DNA of 64,000 nt from Bacteroidota bacterium (GCA_018333525.1 JAGXTF010000089.1:62001-126000), one strand, 5' to 3'; positions 9,601 through 18,802 are shown, counted from the stretch's first letter. The notes: generated by a model not told the origin, from the sequence alone. Program-made: numbers and translations.

Positions 9601-10422
9601 TCAGGGGAATTTCGGAAATTTTTGAAAATCTGGTTTCCGTTTTTCCAAAAAGGCATTCTTGCCCTCCTGCGCTTCTTCCGTCAAATAATAAAGCAATGTG
9701 GCATCCCCCGCAAGTTCCATCAAACCATGTTGCCCGTCAAGTTCGGCATTGAATGCGCGTTTTAACATGCGAATGGCCAACGGACTTCGCTCCAAAATGG
9801 TGTTACACCAATCCACCGTTTCATCCTCCAGCATTTCAAATGGTACTACTTTATTTACCAGACCCATGTCTTCGCATTCTGCCGCCGTGTATTGCCGACA
9901 CAAAAACCAAATTTCCCTGGCTTTTTTTTGACCCACATGCCTTGCCAGATAACTGCTGCCAAATCCACCATCGAAGCTTCCAACCTTCGGACCGGTTTGA
10001 CCGAAAATGGCATTTTCGCTGGCAATGGTAAGGTCGCAAACTACATGTAAAACATGGCCTCCGCCAATGGCATAGCCATTCACCATGGCAATTACCGGTT
10101 TGGGAAGACTTCTGATTTTTTTATGCAGGTCTAATACATTCAACCTCGGTATTCCGTTGTTATCCACATATCCGCCAATGCCTTTCACATTTTGATCGCC
10201 ACCGCTGCAAAATGCCTTATCTCCAATTCCGGTTAAAATTACCACACCAATTTCCTGCGATTCCCTGCAAATTTCAAACGCATCCAGCATGTCCATTACC
10301 GTTTGTGGTCGAAATGCATTGTAAACCTCCGGACGGTTGATGGTAATTTTTGCAATTCCTTCAATAGATTCGAAAAGTATATCGGAATAAGGTTTTATGG
10401 TCTTCCAGTTTCTTTGGCTCAT
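9601..10422 (-). CDS. menB: 1,4-dihydroxy-2-naphthoyl-CoA synthase
   Basis: Ring-closing step of menaquinone synthesis: converts o-succinylbenzoyl-CoA to 1,4-dihydroxy-2-naphthoyl-CoA. The 273-residue crotonase-fold protein has the MenB signatures CSGGDQ (about residue 83), the oxyanion-hole segment [21 protein letters not shown], the long [18 protein letters not shown] loop that separates MenB from other crotonases, and a C-terminal [14 protein letters not shown]. It shows that the respiratory quinone is menaquinone. An exact TAATTTTG element lies 13 bp before the ATG, giving a very short leader. No other men gene is adjacent. Confidence 0.96.
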   Translation of the reverse strand: MSQRNWKTIKPYSDILFESIEGIAKITINRPEVYNAFRPQTVMDMLDAFEICRESQEIGVVILTGIGDKAFCSGGDQNVKGIGGYVDNNGIPRLNVLDLHKKIRSLPKPVIAMVNGYAIGGGHVLHVVCDLTIASENAIFGQTGPKVGSFDGGFGSSYLARHVGQKKAREIWFLCRQYTAAECEDMGLVNKVVPFEMLEDETVDWCNTILERSPLAIRMLKRAFNAELDGQHGLMELAGDATLLYYLTEEAQEGKNAFLEKRKPDFQKFPKFP

Positions 10423-10435
10423 CGTTTACCGGACG

Positions 10436-10443
10436 CAAAATTA
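10436..10443 (-). promoter_or_regulatory. -7 promoter element of menB
   Basis: TAATTTTG on the minus strand, 13 bp before the menB ATG; exact match to TAnnTTTG. Confidence 0.55.
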
Positions 10444-10463
10444 GGGCTAATCTATTTGAAATG

Positions 10464-10487
10464 AAAAAGGGGATCCGAAGACCCCCC
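10464..10487 (-). terminator. Terminator of the ECF sigma/anti-sigma/OMP operon with a UUCG-type loop
   Basis: Read on the minus strand: GGGGGGTC, TTCG, GA, a bulged T, CCCC, then TTTTT. The CUUCGG loop is an unusually stable tetraloop. It lies between the end of the outer-membrane gene and the menB promoter. Confidence 0.7.
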
Positions 10488-10523
10488 AATTTTATGAAAA
10501 GAAATTAAAAGGAATTTGTTTTT

Positions 10524-11372
10524 TTATTGCATAATAATTCCGAATTGAACTGCATATGCCTCTTCCCCCTGGCCTTCCTTGAAAACAGGAGTGGTGGTGT
10601 ATCTCGCATAAAATCCAAGTGAATTATATCCAATATAAACGAATGGTGTAATGGCCAGATCATTGAAATTGAAATCATCAAATACTTTGTCTTTATTGTC
10701 ATTCTCAAATTTTACCTTGGAATGCGTTCTCACGCGATAGCCTCCATTAACTCCGGCACGTATAAAGAAACCGTCTTCAACCTGGTTGGGATTACTCTGA
10801 TAGCCAATAGAAACAGGAATTCCAATATAGTTCACAACTACCTTGCTTTTTATGGAGCTGGAGCTGGAATCGACAGTGGTGGTGAAGTAAGATTTATCTC
10901 CCAACAAGCGTATATCAGGATTGTTAAATCTGTAACTCATGATGTCGTATCGTAAACCCATCCAAAACCTTAATTTCCCTTTGATCATATTAAATCCCCA
11001 ATTATTTTCCAATCCTACATGCATACTGTTTCCGTTTTTTAATTCTGGAAATGCACTGTACATATAGGCTCCCTGAGTGTAGTTACCGGGTTTGTATACA
11101 TTGGCGAAACCCAAATTCATATTTCCGGAGGAAATAATTCCACGGGGTTTTTTGTCATAAATTTGAACAAAAGAGTCATTATTCCAGCGGATTTCCACAG
11201 TATCTCTGTCACTCATTTCCGCACTGTCATGTGTTTTGTGGATGATTACTATTTTCTTTTCTTTTCGATTTACGATAGTGGTATCATTCTGTGCCTTTGC
11301 AGAATTGGATAGCATCATACCTGTGAGAATCACAGCGAATTTTATATAGTTCGTGTATTTCATTTTTGTCAT
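10524..11372 (-). CDS. Outer-membrane beta-barrel protein of the ECF sigma operon
   Basis: A 282-residue protein with a signal peptide (cleavage near NSAKAQ, residue 27). From about residue 85 it shows alternating amphipathic strands with aromatic ends (WGFNMIKGKLRFWMGLRYDI, PFVYIGYNSLGFYARYTT), typical of the small outer-membrane barrel families of Bacteroidota. The start overlaps the stop of the anti-sigma gene as ATGA, so the three genes are translationally coupled. It probably is a structural or sensing barrel whose expression or state is tied to the ECF system; the signal is not visible. Confidence 0.8.
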   Translation of the reverse strand: MTKMKYTNYIKFAVILTGMMLSNSAKAQNDTTIVNRKEKKIVIIHKTHDSAEMSDRDTVEIRWNNDSFVQIYDKKPRGIISSGNMNLGFANVYKPGNYTQGAYMYSAFPELKNGNSMHVGLENNWGFNMIKGKLRFWMGLRYDIMSYRFNNPDIRLLGDKSYFTTTVDSSSSSIKSKVVVNYIGIPVSIGYQSNPNQVEDGFFIRAGVNGGYRVRTHSKVKFENDNKDKVFDDFNFNDLAITPFVYIGYNSLGFYARYTTTPVFKEGQGEEAYAVQFGIIMQ

Positions 11373-12196
11373 TCTATTAATGTTGCGATTACGTCTGTTT
11401 TGTATGTCTTAATTTCCATTTTAATGGTAGGAATATTCCTATTATTGTTTTTTTCTGCTTTGAATTTGATATTCGGTAATTGCAGGTTAGCCAGCATTTC
11501 TCTGCTATTGTGAAGCAGCTTGTAGCTTAGTGAGCGTTTTTTACTGATGCGTACCGGTCCTTGCTGGGTGTTGGTTGCAGTTGCAGTGCTGTCAGGTACA
11601 TTTCCATTTTCAATTGCATCTGCAATAATTTCAGCGTCTGTATTTTTCACTTCTTCATCCAATTTTACCACCGGAATGGTCATTTGTTTCTGGTCCGGTT
11701 GAATTGTTTTTTGTGTATTTAATTCTGTTTTATCGGATGGCGCAATTCTCTTTTTGGTTGCGACAAAATTTTCGCTGTTCTCATTAGAATTTAGTTCCAA
11801 TTTCTGCTGTGAAGAATTGTTTTTTGGCGATAATTCTATTTTATTGGTTTGCGGAATTTGTTTGCCAATATTCTCATTTTGTGCACCATTGTTTCCACGC
11901 ATAAAGTACCAGCCGGAATAAGCGCATGCTGCTATTACAACCGATGCTGCCGCATATCGGACAATTGGATTCCAGGAGAAAAATAAACCTGGTTTGCGAT
12001 ATAATTTATTCTTGTTTGGAAATACAACATGATCATCCTCAGGAATAAAATATGTCTTGGAAAGTAATTGATATTCTTTTTGCAATTCTGCAGAAGCGGA
12101 TATCATGTTCAGCACTTCTGCCTTCTCTTTGTCTGAAAGATTTCCCTCCAGCAAATCAAAGATTTTCATTTGCAATTCTTCTGTTATTTTTGTCAT
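11369..12196 (-). CDS. Anti-sigma factor-like membrane protein
   Basis: A 275-residue protein with a cytoplasmic N-terminal helical region (residues 1-70, including LLEGNLSDKEKAEVLNMI, the part expected to hold the sigma factor), a single membrane helix near residues 80-98 (YAAASVVIAACAYSGWYF), and a long low-complexity Asn/Lys/Thr-rich outer segment. It has no HxxxCxxC zinc motif. Both ends overlap neighbours by ATGA with the sigma gene upstream and the barrel gene downstream, which is the classic arrangement for an anti-sigma factor. Function is inferred mainly from context. Confidence 0.78.
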   Translation of the reverse strand: MTKITEELQMKIFDLLEGNLSDKEKAEVLNMISASAELQKEYQLLSKTYFIPEDDHVVFPNKNKLYRKPGLFFSWNPIVRYAAASVVIAACAYSGWYFMRGNNGAQNENIGKQIPQTNKIELSPKNNSSQQKLELNSNENSENFVATKKRIAPSDKTELNTQKTIQPDQKQMTIPVVKLDEEVKNTDAEIIADAIENGNVPDSTATATNTQQGPVRISKKRSLSYKLLHNSREMLANLQLPNIKFKAEKNNNRNIPTIKMEIKTYKTDVIATLIE

Positions 12197-12681
12197 AGTA
12201 CTGCCTCCAGACTACCTAATATGTTTCTCAATGTTTGTCTTGCCCTAAAAATGTAAACTTTTACCTGACTTTCATTTAAATTGGTGATTTCACCAATTTC
12301 TTCATAGGAATAACCCTCGTAATCGCGCAAGAGAATAACGGTTTTTTGTACCTCGGGCAATTGGCTCAAAGCTCTTTCTAATATGGCTTTTAAACCTTTG
12401 TACTCCGCTACCGGAGCGCTCATTCTGTTTTCTGTTTCTTCACTGATCTGTGTCATTCGTTTTGCCTTTCTCCAATAGTCGACCATGGCGTGATAAGCGG
12501 CGGTGTACAGGTAGCTTTTGGCTCTTTCAAAATCCACATCTTCCCTGCGCACCCACATTTTTTCAAATGTGCTTTGCACTATTTCCTTTGCCTCGTCTTC
12601 ATCTTTCAGGTTTTTCAGCGCGAATCGGAACAGGCCATCACTATGCATGTCAACACATGTATTGTATTGCTCCGAGTTCAT
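12193..12681 (-). CDS. ECF-family RNA polymerase sigma factor
   Basis: A 162-residue alternative sigma factor of group IV. Region 2 covers residues 8-75 (FRFALKNLKDEDEAKEIVQSTF, AYHAMVDYWRKAKR) and region 4 residues 100-155 with the helix-turn-helix YEEIGEITNLNESQVKVYIFRARQTL. It is the first gene of a tightly overlapping sigma/anti-sigma/outer-membrane operon. No recognisable housekeeping -7 element was found directly upstream; autoregulation by the ECF factor itself would be normal. Confidence 0.92.
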   Translation of the reverse strand: MNSEQYNTCVDMHSDGLFRFALKNLKDEDEAKEIVQSTFEKMWVRREDVDFERAKSYLYTAAYHAMVDYWRKAKRMTQISEETENRMSAPVAEYKGLKAILERALSQLPEVQKTVILLRDYEGYSYEEIGEITNLNESQVKVYIFRARQTLRNILGSLEAVL

Positions 12682-12722
12682 TCTGTTTGGCTAATACGAA
12701 ATGGGATTGATGCAAGTTACAA

Positions 12723-12730
12723 TATCTTTG
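12723..12730 (+). promoter_or_regulatory. -7 element before the methyltransferase/PAP2 pair
   Basis: TATCTTTG matches TAnnTTTG exactly and ends 16 bp before the TTG start at 12747. Confidence 0.5.
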
Positions 12731-12746
12731 AAAAAAATTTCCGGCA

Positions 12747-13487
12747 TTGAAAAAAACGGGATGGTTCTCAGAGTGGTTTGATACGGAGTATTACCATATG
12801 CTCTATCGGCGCAGAGATGATGCCGAAGCAGCCGCTTTTGTGCGAACCATAACCGCTTTCCTTCAATTAAACCCTGGTTCCAGGGTTGCTGATATTGCCT
12901 GTGGCAAAGGCCGTCATTCTCGGGTTTTAGCCGGAATGGGCTTTGAAGTGCATGGTTTCGACCTCAGTAAAAACAATATCGAATATGCCACGAAACATGC
13001 TTCCGGAAAGGAACAATTTACAGTACAGGATATTCGCGAACCATATCCGGACAACAATTATCACGCTGCTTTTAATTTGTTTACCAGTTTTGGATATTTC
13101 GAAACACGTGCTGAAGATCTTCTGGCTTTATCTAACATCTTCCAAATGCTGAATCCGGGAGGGTATTTTGTGCAGGATTATATCAATGCACCCCCGGTGC
13201 TTAGAAAATTACCGCATAAAAGCACAGAGTCGTGTAGCGGTGTTAAGTTTTTTATTGAGAAATCGTGGAATCCACCTTTCATCACCAAAAAAATTACTGT
13301 AGAAAAGGCCGGTGCTTCCAGCGAATATCAGGAAAAAGTAAAACTCTATGAGGCAGATGAATTAAAGGAAATGCACGTACAGTGCGGATTTGAGGTTCTT
13401 AATATTTTTGGCGACTACCAATTACAACCTGTTCAAAGAGATATTTCACCCAGATTGATTGTAATATCGCGTAAACCCGATGTTTGA
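12747..13487 (+). CDS. Class I SAM-dependent methyltransferase
   Basis: A 246-residue Rossmann-fold methyltransferase. Motif I is VADIACGKGRHSRVLAGMGF (about residues 42-61), followed by the acidic motif HGFDLSKNNIEYA and a motif IV region NLFTSFGYF. The acceptor cannot be told from sequence. The start is TTG at 12747; no in-frame ATG gives a complete N-terminus, and the -7 element at 12723 fits this start. The 3' end overlaps the PAP2 gene by 8 bp, so the two are one operon. Confidence 0.87.
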   Translation: MKKTGWFSEWFDTEYYHMLYRRRDDAEAAAFVRTITAFLQLNPGSRVADIACGKGRHSRVLAGMGFEVHGFDLSKNNIEYATKHASGKEQFTVQDIREPYPDNNYHAAFNLFTSFGYFETRAEDLLALSNIFQMLNPGGYFVQDYINAPPVLRKLPHKSTESCSGVKFFIEKSWNPPFITKKITVEKAGASSEYQEKVKLYEADELKEMHVQCGFEVLNIFGDYQLQPVQRDISPRLIVISRKPDV

Positions 13488-14124
13488 CCTGTTCCGAAAT
13501 ATCGACCATGCATTGTTCCATTTTATAAATGTTACAGCGGCCGGTGAAAGCCTTGATGGTTTTATGATTTTGATGAGCAACAAATCCATTTGGATTCCTT
13601 TGTATATATGGTTGGCAATTTTGCTATACAGAAAATACAAAACCGTGTTTTGGGTTCCGCTGGTTTTGATTTTTGCATTGGTATCTGTCTCTGATCTGTT
13701 ATGTTCTAAAGTAATAAAACCGTTAGCAGAAAGAACCAGGCCCAACCATTCCCTGGGTTTGGAAGTTAGAATGCCGAGAATTCAAATGGATGTTTCAGTT
13801 CGCAATGGTTCTGGTGTTGTAGAGTCCGTTCACACCCAGAAACTTACTGATGGAAACGGAAAATATGGATTCGTAAGCAGCCATGCAGCAAATGCATTTG
13901 TGGTTTTTCTCTCATTTGGGTTGTTATTGGCCAGAACAAGACGTCAATTTTGGTTTTACTTAATCATTCCGGTTTTAGTATCTTATTCCAGAATTTATTT
14001 AGGTGTGCATTATCCTGCCGATGTGTTGGGCGGTGCGGTGTTGGGTATGGGTCTTGCTTTTGGTGGATATAAGATTCTGAAGAAATCAGGTTTTTTACCT
14101 TCCTATCCCAGGCGGGGGAAATGA
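13480..14124 (+). CDS. PAP2-family membrane phosphatase
   Basis: A 214-residue integral membrane phosphatase. The three PAP2 motifs are visible: KPLAERTRPNHS (C1, near residue 75-86), GKYGFVSSHAANAF (C2 with catalytic-site SSH, near 125-138) and YSRIYLGVHYPADVLGG (C3 with catalytic His, near 170-186), separated by hydrophobic helices. Substrates of such proteins include undecaprenyl pyrophosphate and phosphatidate; the sequence does not decide. It overlaps the methyltransferase gene by 8 bp. An insert of about 30 residues between C1 and C2 is longer than in minimal family members. Confidence 0.9.
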   Translation: MFDLFRNIDHALFHFINVTAAGESLDGFMILMSNKSIWIPLYIWLAILLYRKYKTVFWVPLVLIFALVSVSDLLCSKVIKPLAERTRPNHSLGLEVRMPRIQMDVSVRNGSGVVESVHTQKLTDGNGKYGFVSSHAANAFVVFLSFGLLLARTRRQFWFYLIIPVLVSYSRIYLGVHYPADVLGGAVLGMGLAFGGYKILKKSGFLPSYPRRGK

Positions 14125-14134
14125 GCACATTTCC

Positions 14135-14142
14135 TACTTTTG
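14135..14142 (+). promoter_or_regulatory. -7 element of the enoyl-CoA hydratase gene, predicting a leaderless mRNA
   Basis: TACTTTTG ends four bases (CCGG) before the ATG at 14147; exact TAnnTTTG match. Confidence 0.65.
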
Positions 14143-14146
14143 CCGG

Positions 14147-14926
14147 ATGGATTACGAATTCATTCAGGTAGAACCGCGGTTTGCTCCTTTTGTAGCGCTA
14201 TTGCGCCTTAACCGGCCCAAGGAATTAAATGCCCTCAATTTGGGTTTAATGGGCGAAATCCGCGATGCCCTTGGAATTTTGGATAATGATGAAGAAGTAC
14301 GTGTTATCATTTTGACCGGAAATGATCGCGCTTTTGCTGCTGGTGCGGATATCAAGCAAATGGCCGGCAAAGGGGCAATAGACATGCTCAAAATAGATCA
14401 GTTCAGCACCTGGGATGCCATTCGTAAAACAAAAAAACCAATAATAGCAGCAGTTTCAGGTTTTGCCCTCGGCGGAGGCTGTGAACTTTGTATGCATTGC
14501 GATATCATTATTGCTTCTGAAACTGCCCAATTTGGCCAACCTGAAATTAATATCGGGGTAATGCCCGGAGCCGGGGGAACCCAGCGATTGACCCGTGCTG
14601 TTGGTAAAGTTAAAGCAATGGAAATGGTTCTCACAGGATCTTTTATTTCTGCCCAGGAAGCACTGCAATGGGGGCTCATCAATAAGGTAGTACCGGTAGA
14701 GTTATATCTGGATGAAGCATTGAAAATGGCGGTGGAGATAGCATCTAAATCTCCTATTGCAGTGCAGCTTGCTAAAGAATCCGTTTTGAAATCTTTCGAC
14801 AGCCATTTACAGGAAGGGTTGTACTTCGAAAGAAAGAATTTCTATATGCTGTTTGCAACCGAGGATCAGAAAGAAGGTATGAATGCATTTATCGAGAAAC
14901 GGAAAGCCGCTTTCAGTGGAAAATAA
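14147..14926 (+). CDS. Enoyl-CoA hydratase
   Basis: A 259-residue crotonase-fold enzyme that hydrates 2-enoyl-CoA in fatty-acid or amino-acid oxidation. Visible signatures: FAAGADIKQM (oxyanion/substrate loop, about residues 64-73), SGFALGGGCELCMHCDIIIAS, and the two catalytic glutamates in the region PEINIGVMPGAGGTQRL. The C-terminus EGMNAFIEKRKAAF is typical. Its paralogue menB lies 4 kb away on the other strand, but the loops clearly differ. It stands alone with its own four-base-spaced -7 element and terminator. Confidence 0.94.
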   Translation: MDYEFIQVEPRFAPFVALLRLNRPKELNALNLGLMGEIRDALGILDNDEEVRVIILTGNDRAFAAGADIKQMAGKGAIDMLKIDQFSTWDAIRKTKKPIIAAVSGFALGGGCELCMHCDIIIASETAQFGQPEINIGVMPGAGGTQRLTRAVGKVKAMEMVLTGSFISAQEALQWGLINKVVPVELYLDEALKMAVEIASKSPIAVQLAKESVLKSFDSHLQEGLYFERKNFYMLFATEDQKEGMNAFIEKRKAAFSGK

Positions 14927-14943
14927 AATATAAAATAGGACAT

Positions 14944-14978
14944 AAAAAAAGCCCCCGCCATTGGCGGGGGCTTTTTTT
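14944..14978. terminator. Strong bidirectional terminator
   Basis: A-run, GCCCCCGCCA, T, TGGCGGGGGC, T-run: a 10-bp GC-rich stem with U-tracts on both strands, between convergent genes ech and the Omp28-like gene. Confidence 0.9.
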
Positions 14979-15002
14979 ATAATGATTTACTAACTCTTCA
15001 AA

Positions 15003-15875
15003 TTAATCGAATGCCTGAGCAGCATCGAATTCAACTTTCTGTACGTTGAGGATCTGAGGAGATACGCCGCCAACACCAACGAAAGCGAGGATGAAATATT
15101 CATCAGCAGCACCGTTAGTGATAGATACGTCGTAAGTATACTCAGACAAAGCGCCTGCTTTTACATTGTCAGCAACAATGGTAGAACCTAAAGCCGGAGT
15201 CAGAGCATCCAAAAATACATGTGGATGATCATAAGGATCGATACGGCTGTATGTTTTGCCGGAGATCAGGGTACCTTTTTGGTAGTAAGGATGTCCTGAA
15301 GTTCCATAGTAGTAGTTGATCTGTCCGTCAACAGAACCTACGCCAATGTTGGATTTTTTTACCAGGAAAACGTTCATTTTGTAAGTAGCGCTTGGCAAGT
15401 CTGCACCAGCAATACCCAATTTCACTTTAACCTTGTAATCCAATCCTGTATGTGTGGTTGCGTCGATAGACAAACCGCATTTAGCAGGCTCATCCAGTGC
15501 AACTGCAACTTTACCGCCCCAAGATCCACGGTTGATAGGTGCTCCGCCAAGGCGGTTAACCATACCGGTTGGGTAAGCGCTTACGCCAAATGAACCCATG
15601 ATGTCCATTCCGTCCTGATTCTGCATGTTATCACCATAGTGGAAGGTAACATAGTAGAACTTGTCCGCACCATATTGCTTAGTAAGGTTTTCAGCATACA
15701 CACGACCATCTGGGCAGTAACCGCACCATGCTCCGGTGTAGTACTCCAATAAAGCCTTGGATGTGTAGGAGGTTGGCGCTTTAGTTCCGCCGCCATTGTC
15801 TCCGGTGGTTTTTTTCTTACAGGCAACTGCAAATGTCAATGCGGCGGCTGTAACTACGAGTAATAACTTTTTCAT
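15003..15875 (-). CDS. Omp28-related lipoprotein with thioredoxin-like CxxC
   Basis: A 290-residue surface or outer-membrane lipoprotein. The start at 15875 gives a lipoprotein signal peptide MKKLLLVVTAAALTFAVAC with the lipid cysteine at residue 19; a longer frame to 15971 adds non-signal sequence and is rejected. After the linker there is a thioredoxin-like segment with AWCGYCP (CGYC redox pair near residue 45) and TFHYGDNMQ, followed by a beta-rich domain, as in the Omp28-related family of Bacteroidota. Codon choice in this gene looks more GC-rich and selective than its neighbours, suggesting high expression. The spacer 15876-16058 shows no gene. Confidence 0.86.
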   Translation of the reverse strand: MKKLLLVVTAAALTFAVACKKKTTGDNGGGTKAPTSYTSKALLEYYTGAWCGYCPDGRVYAENLTKQYGADKFYYVTFHYGDNMQNQDGMDIMGSFGVSAYPTGMVNRLGGAPINRGSWGGKVAVALDEPAKCGLSIDATTHTGLDYKVKVKLGIAGADLPSATYKMNVFLVKKSNIGVGSVDGQINYYYGTSGHPYYQKGTLISGKTYSRIDPYDHPHVFLDALTPALGSTIVADNVKAGALSEYTYDVSITNGAADEYFILAFVGVGGVSPQILNVQKVEFDAAQAFD

Positions 15876-16058
15876 ATTGTTCTTTTTCTGAATATGTCTA
15901 GGAATGCGAATTACGGGAATGTTAAAGCCATATACAAACAGTTCGGCTCCTTTTTTTGCCAAATATTCCATTTAAATTACAAAAGACTGATAGAAGACGT
16001 TGAATGGTTCTGTATCGGCCACTTATGTAAATTTAATCGAAAATTCGAACAAACATTC

Positions 16059-17555
16059 TTAATTCGATTTTTTCAGCATTTTCAACCCTTTGTCCAGTAG
16101 TTTGTTGAAATCCTCAGAAATCTTCCATTTATAGCAGATCCACAGAAAAGGAATACCGAGTACCACCGTACGCACAATCCCATCCAGAAAAGGATTTTCC
16201 AGCCATTTGCCAAAATATGTCGGGATTAGAAAAACTGATAGCACCAGCATAATTTTCAAATGGTTGCTGCTGAATGGATGAAAACCCTCCTTTATATAAA
16301 TGATCCAAATAAGGGTGCCATTGGATAGTAAAAAGGTAAAAACCGTAGCCAAAGCTGCGCCATTAATACCCAAAATTGGTATTAACAATAGGTTTGCACC
16401 TATTGCAACCACCAGGGAAATCAGGAAATTGATGAGGCTGAAATAATAATATTTGGAATTGGCAATAATAGGTCCACCGGCAGACCCGACCATATCGAGT
16501 AATCTGCCCAGACCCATTATGAAAATTACCATTTTGCCAGCTTTAAAAATTTCACCTTTGGGCATAATTTGGAACAGGTTATCAATATTCAACCATATAA
16601 AGAAAAAAATCAGGGATGCAGCAAGCAGTTGATTCAGAGTAATGCTCCGGTAAATATGATGTACTTCTTTTTTGTTTCCATCTTTCATTTTTTGCGAAAT
16701 TATAGGTGCAGCTACCTGAAGTATGGTGCGTTTGGGGATTTCGATCATAATAGCCAGATAATATCCCACGCTATAAATTGCTGTGTCAGTAAGCCCTTTT
16801 TTTGCAGAAATCATCAGGAAATCAATTTTCCCTACTACCAGAGTAGTTACTCCACCAATAAATAGAAACGCAGTAAAGCGCAGAGCATCTTTCCCGAGCT
16901 CTTTGTTTTTGCGCATAAAATTGAAATCCGGAATAAGATGAATATCCGTGAGGGTTCTCAGATATATAAAGTTGAAAATTACGATTATACCATAGGCGCA
17001 AACCATGATCCATACCGAGGTGATAAAATCGATATAATTTAAAAAAAACAGAGTACCTGCGGCCAGAATAATACATCTTAAAACCACCTCGCGCAGAAAG
17101 TTGCTTACTGCAATTCTGCCGTGGTTGGAGTTACACGTTTCCAAAACCACCTGAAACAAGGAAAAGAATACCAGCAACAACAAAGGCGGATATAAACTTT
17201 CAAGAATGCTTGCATCCTTTCCAAACAGCGCCAGCAAGGGTTTTTCGAACCAAATCAATCCTGTAAAAACCAAGGCAAATCCCACGAGGGGAATCATAAA
17301 TGCCCAGAAGAAAAATCCGTTGTGCCTTTTATCTTCGGTTTTGAAATAGGGGAAAAACCGGTTAATGCTGTAATTCGTACCCAGCAATGCAAAACTGCTT
17401 AATACAGCCCCTGTTTCCAGTAAAAGCCTGATTGCACCTAAATCATGCGGGGTGTAAAACTTGGGGAAAAGCAAAAACAGGCTGAGAAAACCCAGTAAAA
17501 TACCCAGATAATTGCTGATGGAAGCCTTAAAGCTTTGTCTGGCAATGATTCCCAT
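16059..17555 (-). CDS. Polysaccharide flippase, Wzx/MATE-type
   Basis: A 498-residue polytopic protein with about 14 membrane helices, starting KASISNYLGILLGFLSLFLLFP, the usual N-terminal pattern of oligosaccharide flippases that move undecaprenyl-linked sugar repeats across the inner membrane. The C-terminal portion shows the paired-helix pattern LLIPILGINGAALATVFTFLLSN common to the family. It lies at the end of a glycan gene block (methyltransferase, glycosyltransferase, flippase), all on the minus strand. An exact TATTTTTG element ends five bases before the ATG, so it may be transcribed on its own without a leader. Confidence 0.9.
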   Translation of the reverse strand: MGIIARQSFKASISNYLGILLGFLSLFLLFPKFYTPHDLGAIRLLLETGAVLSSFALLGTNYSINRFFPYFKTEDKRHNGFFFWAFMIPLVGFALVFTGLIWFEKPLLALFGKDASILESLYPPLLLLVFFSLFQVVLETCNSNHGRIAVSNFLREVVLRCIILAAGTLFFLNYIDFITSVWIMVCAYGIIVIFNFIYLRTLTDIHLIPDFNFMRKNKELGKDALRFTAFLFIGGVTTLVVGKIDFLMISAKKGLTDTAIYSVGYYLAIMIEIPKRTILQVAAPIISQKMKDGNKKEVHHIYRSITLNQLLAASLIFFFIWLNIDNLFQIMPKGEIFKAGKMVIFIMGLGRLLDMVGSAGGPIIANSKYYYFSLINFLISLVVAIGANLLLIPILGINGAALATVFTFLLSNGTLIWIIYIKEGFHPFSSNHLKIMLVLSVFLIPTYFGKWLENPFLDGIVRTVVLGIPFLWICYKWKISEDFNKLLDKGLKMLKKSN

Positions 17556-17560
17556 TGTGG

Positions 17561-17568
17561 CAAAAATA
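17561..17568 (-). promoter_or_regulatory. -7 element of the flippase gene
   Basis: TATTTTTG on the minus strand is separated from the flippase ATG by CCACA only; predicted leaderless or one-base leader. Confidence 0.55.
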
Positions 17569-17632
17569 GGGTTGAATTGGTTGGGGAGGAATTATTGCAT
17601 CTGTTTTGTGCGAATGTTGGGCGAAAAATGGT

Positions 17633-18802
17633 TCAGATTTGCAAGTGTTCCAGAGTTTCAGGACTATGATATAAATTCATGAATTTATCCGCGATAACTT
17701 TATCCGAAAACCTGCTTTCAATATATGCCTTCATTGCATCAGGATTGTAAATGGAATAGTTGGAAATGGCTTCTTTCACTGCGGATTCAATGCTTGAATT
17801 CAAAGGAGAAAATAAAATACCGCATGAATCATTTACAAATTCTTTTAAGGGTGGTAAATCTGTGCTTATTACAGGTAACCCGCAAGATATTGCCTCTGCC
17901 GCTACCACACAAAAAGTTTCAAAACCACTATTGAGTACAAATAAATCCGAATTTGACATGGTTTCATAAATAAAATCTGCACTCTTCCATCCATGAAAAG
18001 TCAATGACTTAACATCCTTATTCCTGCCATATGTTTTCCAATGCTCAATCTGATCAGTGTTTCCACCTATGATATTCAAATTGATTGTAAACCCTTCCAT
18101 TTCAAGATTCCTTACTGCATCGATAATCCCCTGAATGCCTTTAACCGGAGCGAGTGTGCTCACATGGCAAATTTGAATGGTATCACCTGGTGGTTTTTTC
18201 AATCGCAGAAATTTATGTGATGGAATGATATTCGTTAGGATGTAAATTTTTTTGTTAAAACCCAACCGGAGAATTTCTTTCGCATGAAAACACGTTACAG
18301 CTGTTACTGCTTTGGCATTTTTGATAATTTTACCAATAATAAATCTTTTTATAAGCGGTTCTTTTTTGAAATTATCGTAAATAAGATTGGTGCTGTGTTC
18401 CGTCAAATAATATTCCCTGTTAAATATATATTTGTGAACCAGGGCAATGATTCCAATAGGGAATGCACATTCCAAATGCCTGATATCAAAAGAACCATTT
18501 TTTTTTTCTGCTAATTTAATCGCCTTTAATATACCAAAATAGAATGCAAAAAAGGAGAGTAAATTCTTTAGCAGCGGAATTCTGATTATGGAATTATTAT
18601 AATAAACTATGAATTCATTTAAATTTCCGTTGGTGTTTTCTGTTATTTCATACCAAATTCTTCCCAAGGCCGCATCCGCTTCTGCACTTACTACACTTAC
18701 CACTTCACGCTCTGAAAGAGCCAAGGCATGCCTCTGGATAAATGGACCTTTCGCATTGTTTTTCCTATTTGGATAGTAACTGCAAAGAAACAATATGTGC
18801 AT
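17633..18802 (-). CDS. Glycosyltransferase, family 4-like
   Basis: A 389-residue GT-B fold enzyme. N-terminal domain begins MHILFLCSYYPNRKNNAKGPF, the acceptor-binding loop typical of GT4. The C-terminal domain has HVSTLAPVKGIQGIIDAV (donor-site Lys), the GW/S segment SLTFHGWKS, and the ExxxxxxE region EAISCGLPVISTDLPPLKEFV that binds the nucleotide sugar. It transfers a sugar to a lipid- or glycan-linked acceptor in surface polysaccharide assembly; donor unknown. The ATG overlaps the TGA of the upstream methyltransferase by one base. Confidence 0.9.
   Translation of the reverse strand: MHILFLCSYYPNRKNNAKGPFIQRHALALSEREVVSVVSAEADAALGRIWYEITENTNGNLNEFIVYYNNSIIRIPLLKNLLSFFAFYFGILKAIKLAEKKNGSFDIRHLECAFPIGIIALVHKYIFNREYYLTEHSTNLIYDNFKKEPLIKRFIIGKIIKNAKAVTAVTCFHAKEILRLGFNKKIYILTNIIPSHKFLRLKKPPGDTIQICHVSTLAPVKGIQGIIDAVRNLEMEGFTINLNIIGGNTDQIEHWKTYGRNKDVKSLTFHGWKSADFIYETMSNSDLFVLNSGFETFCVVAAEAISCGLPVISTDLPPLKEFVNDSCGILFSPLNSSIESAVKEAISNYSIYNPDAMKAYIESRFSDKVIADKFMNLYHSPETLEHLQI

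Noticed and set aside
15876-15971. Longer N-terminus of the Omp28-like lipoprotein
   Set aside because: It would bury the lipoprotein signal peptide starting at 15875 behind 32 residues.
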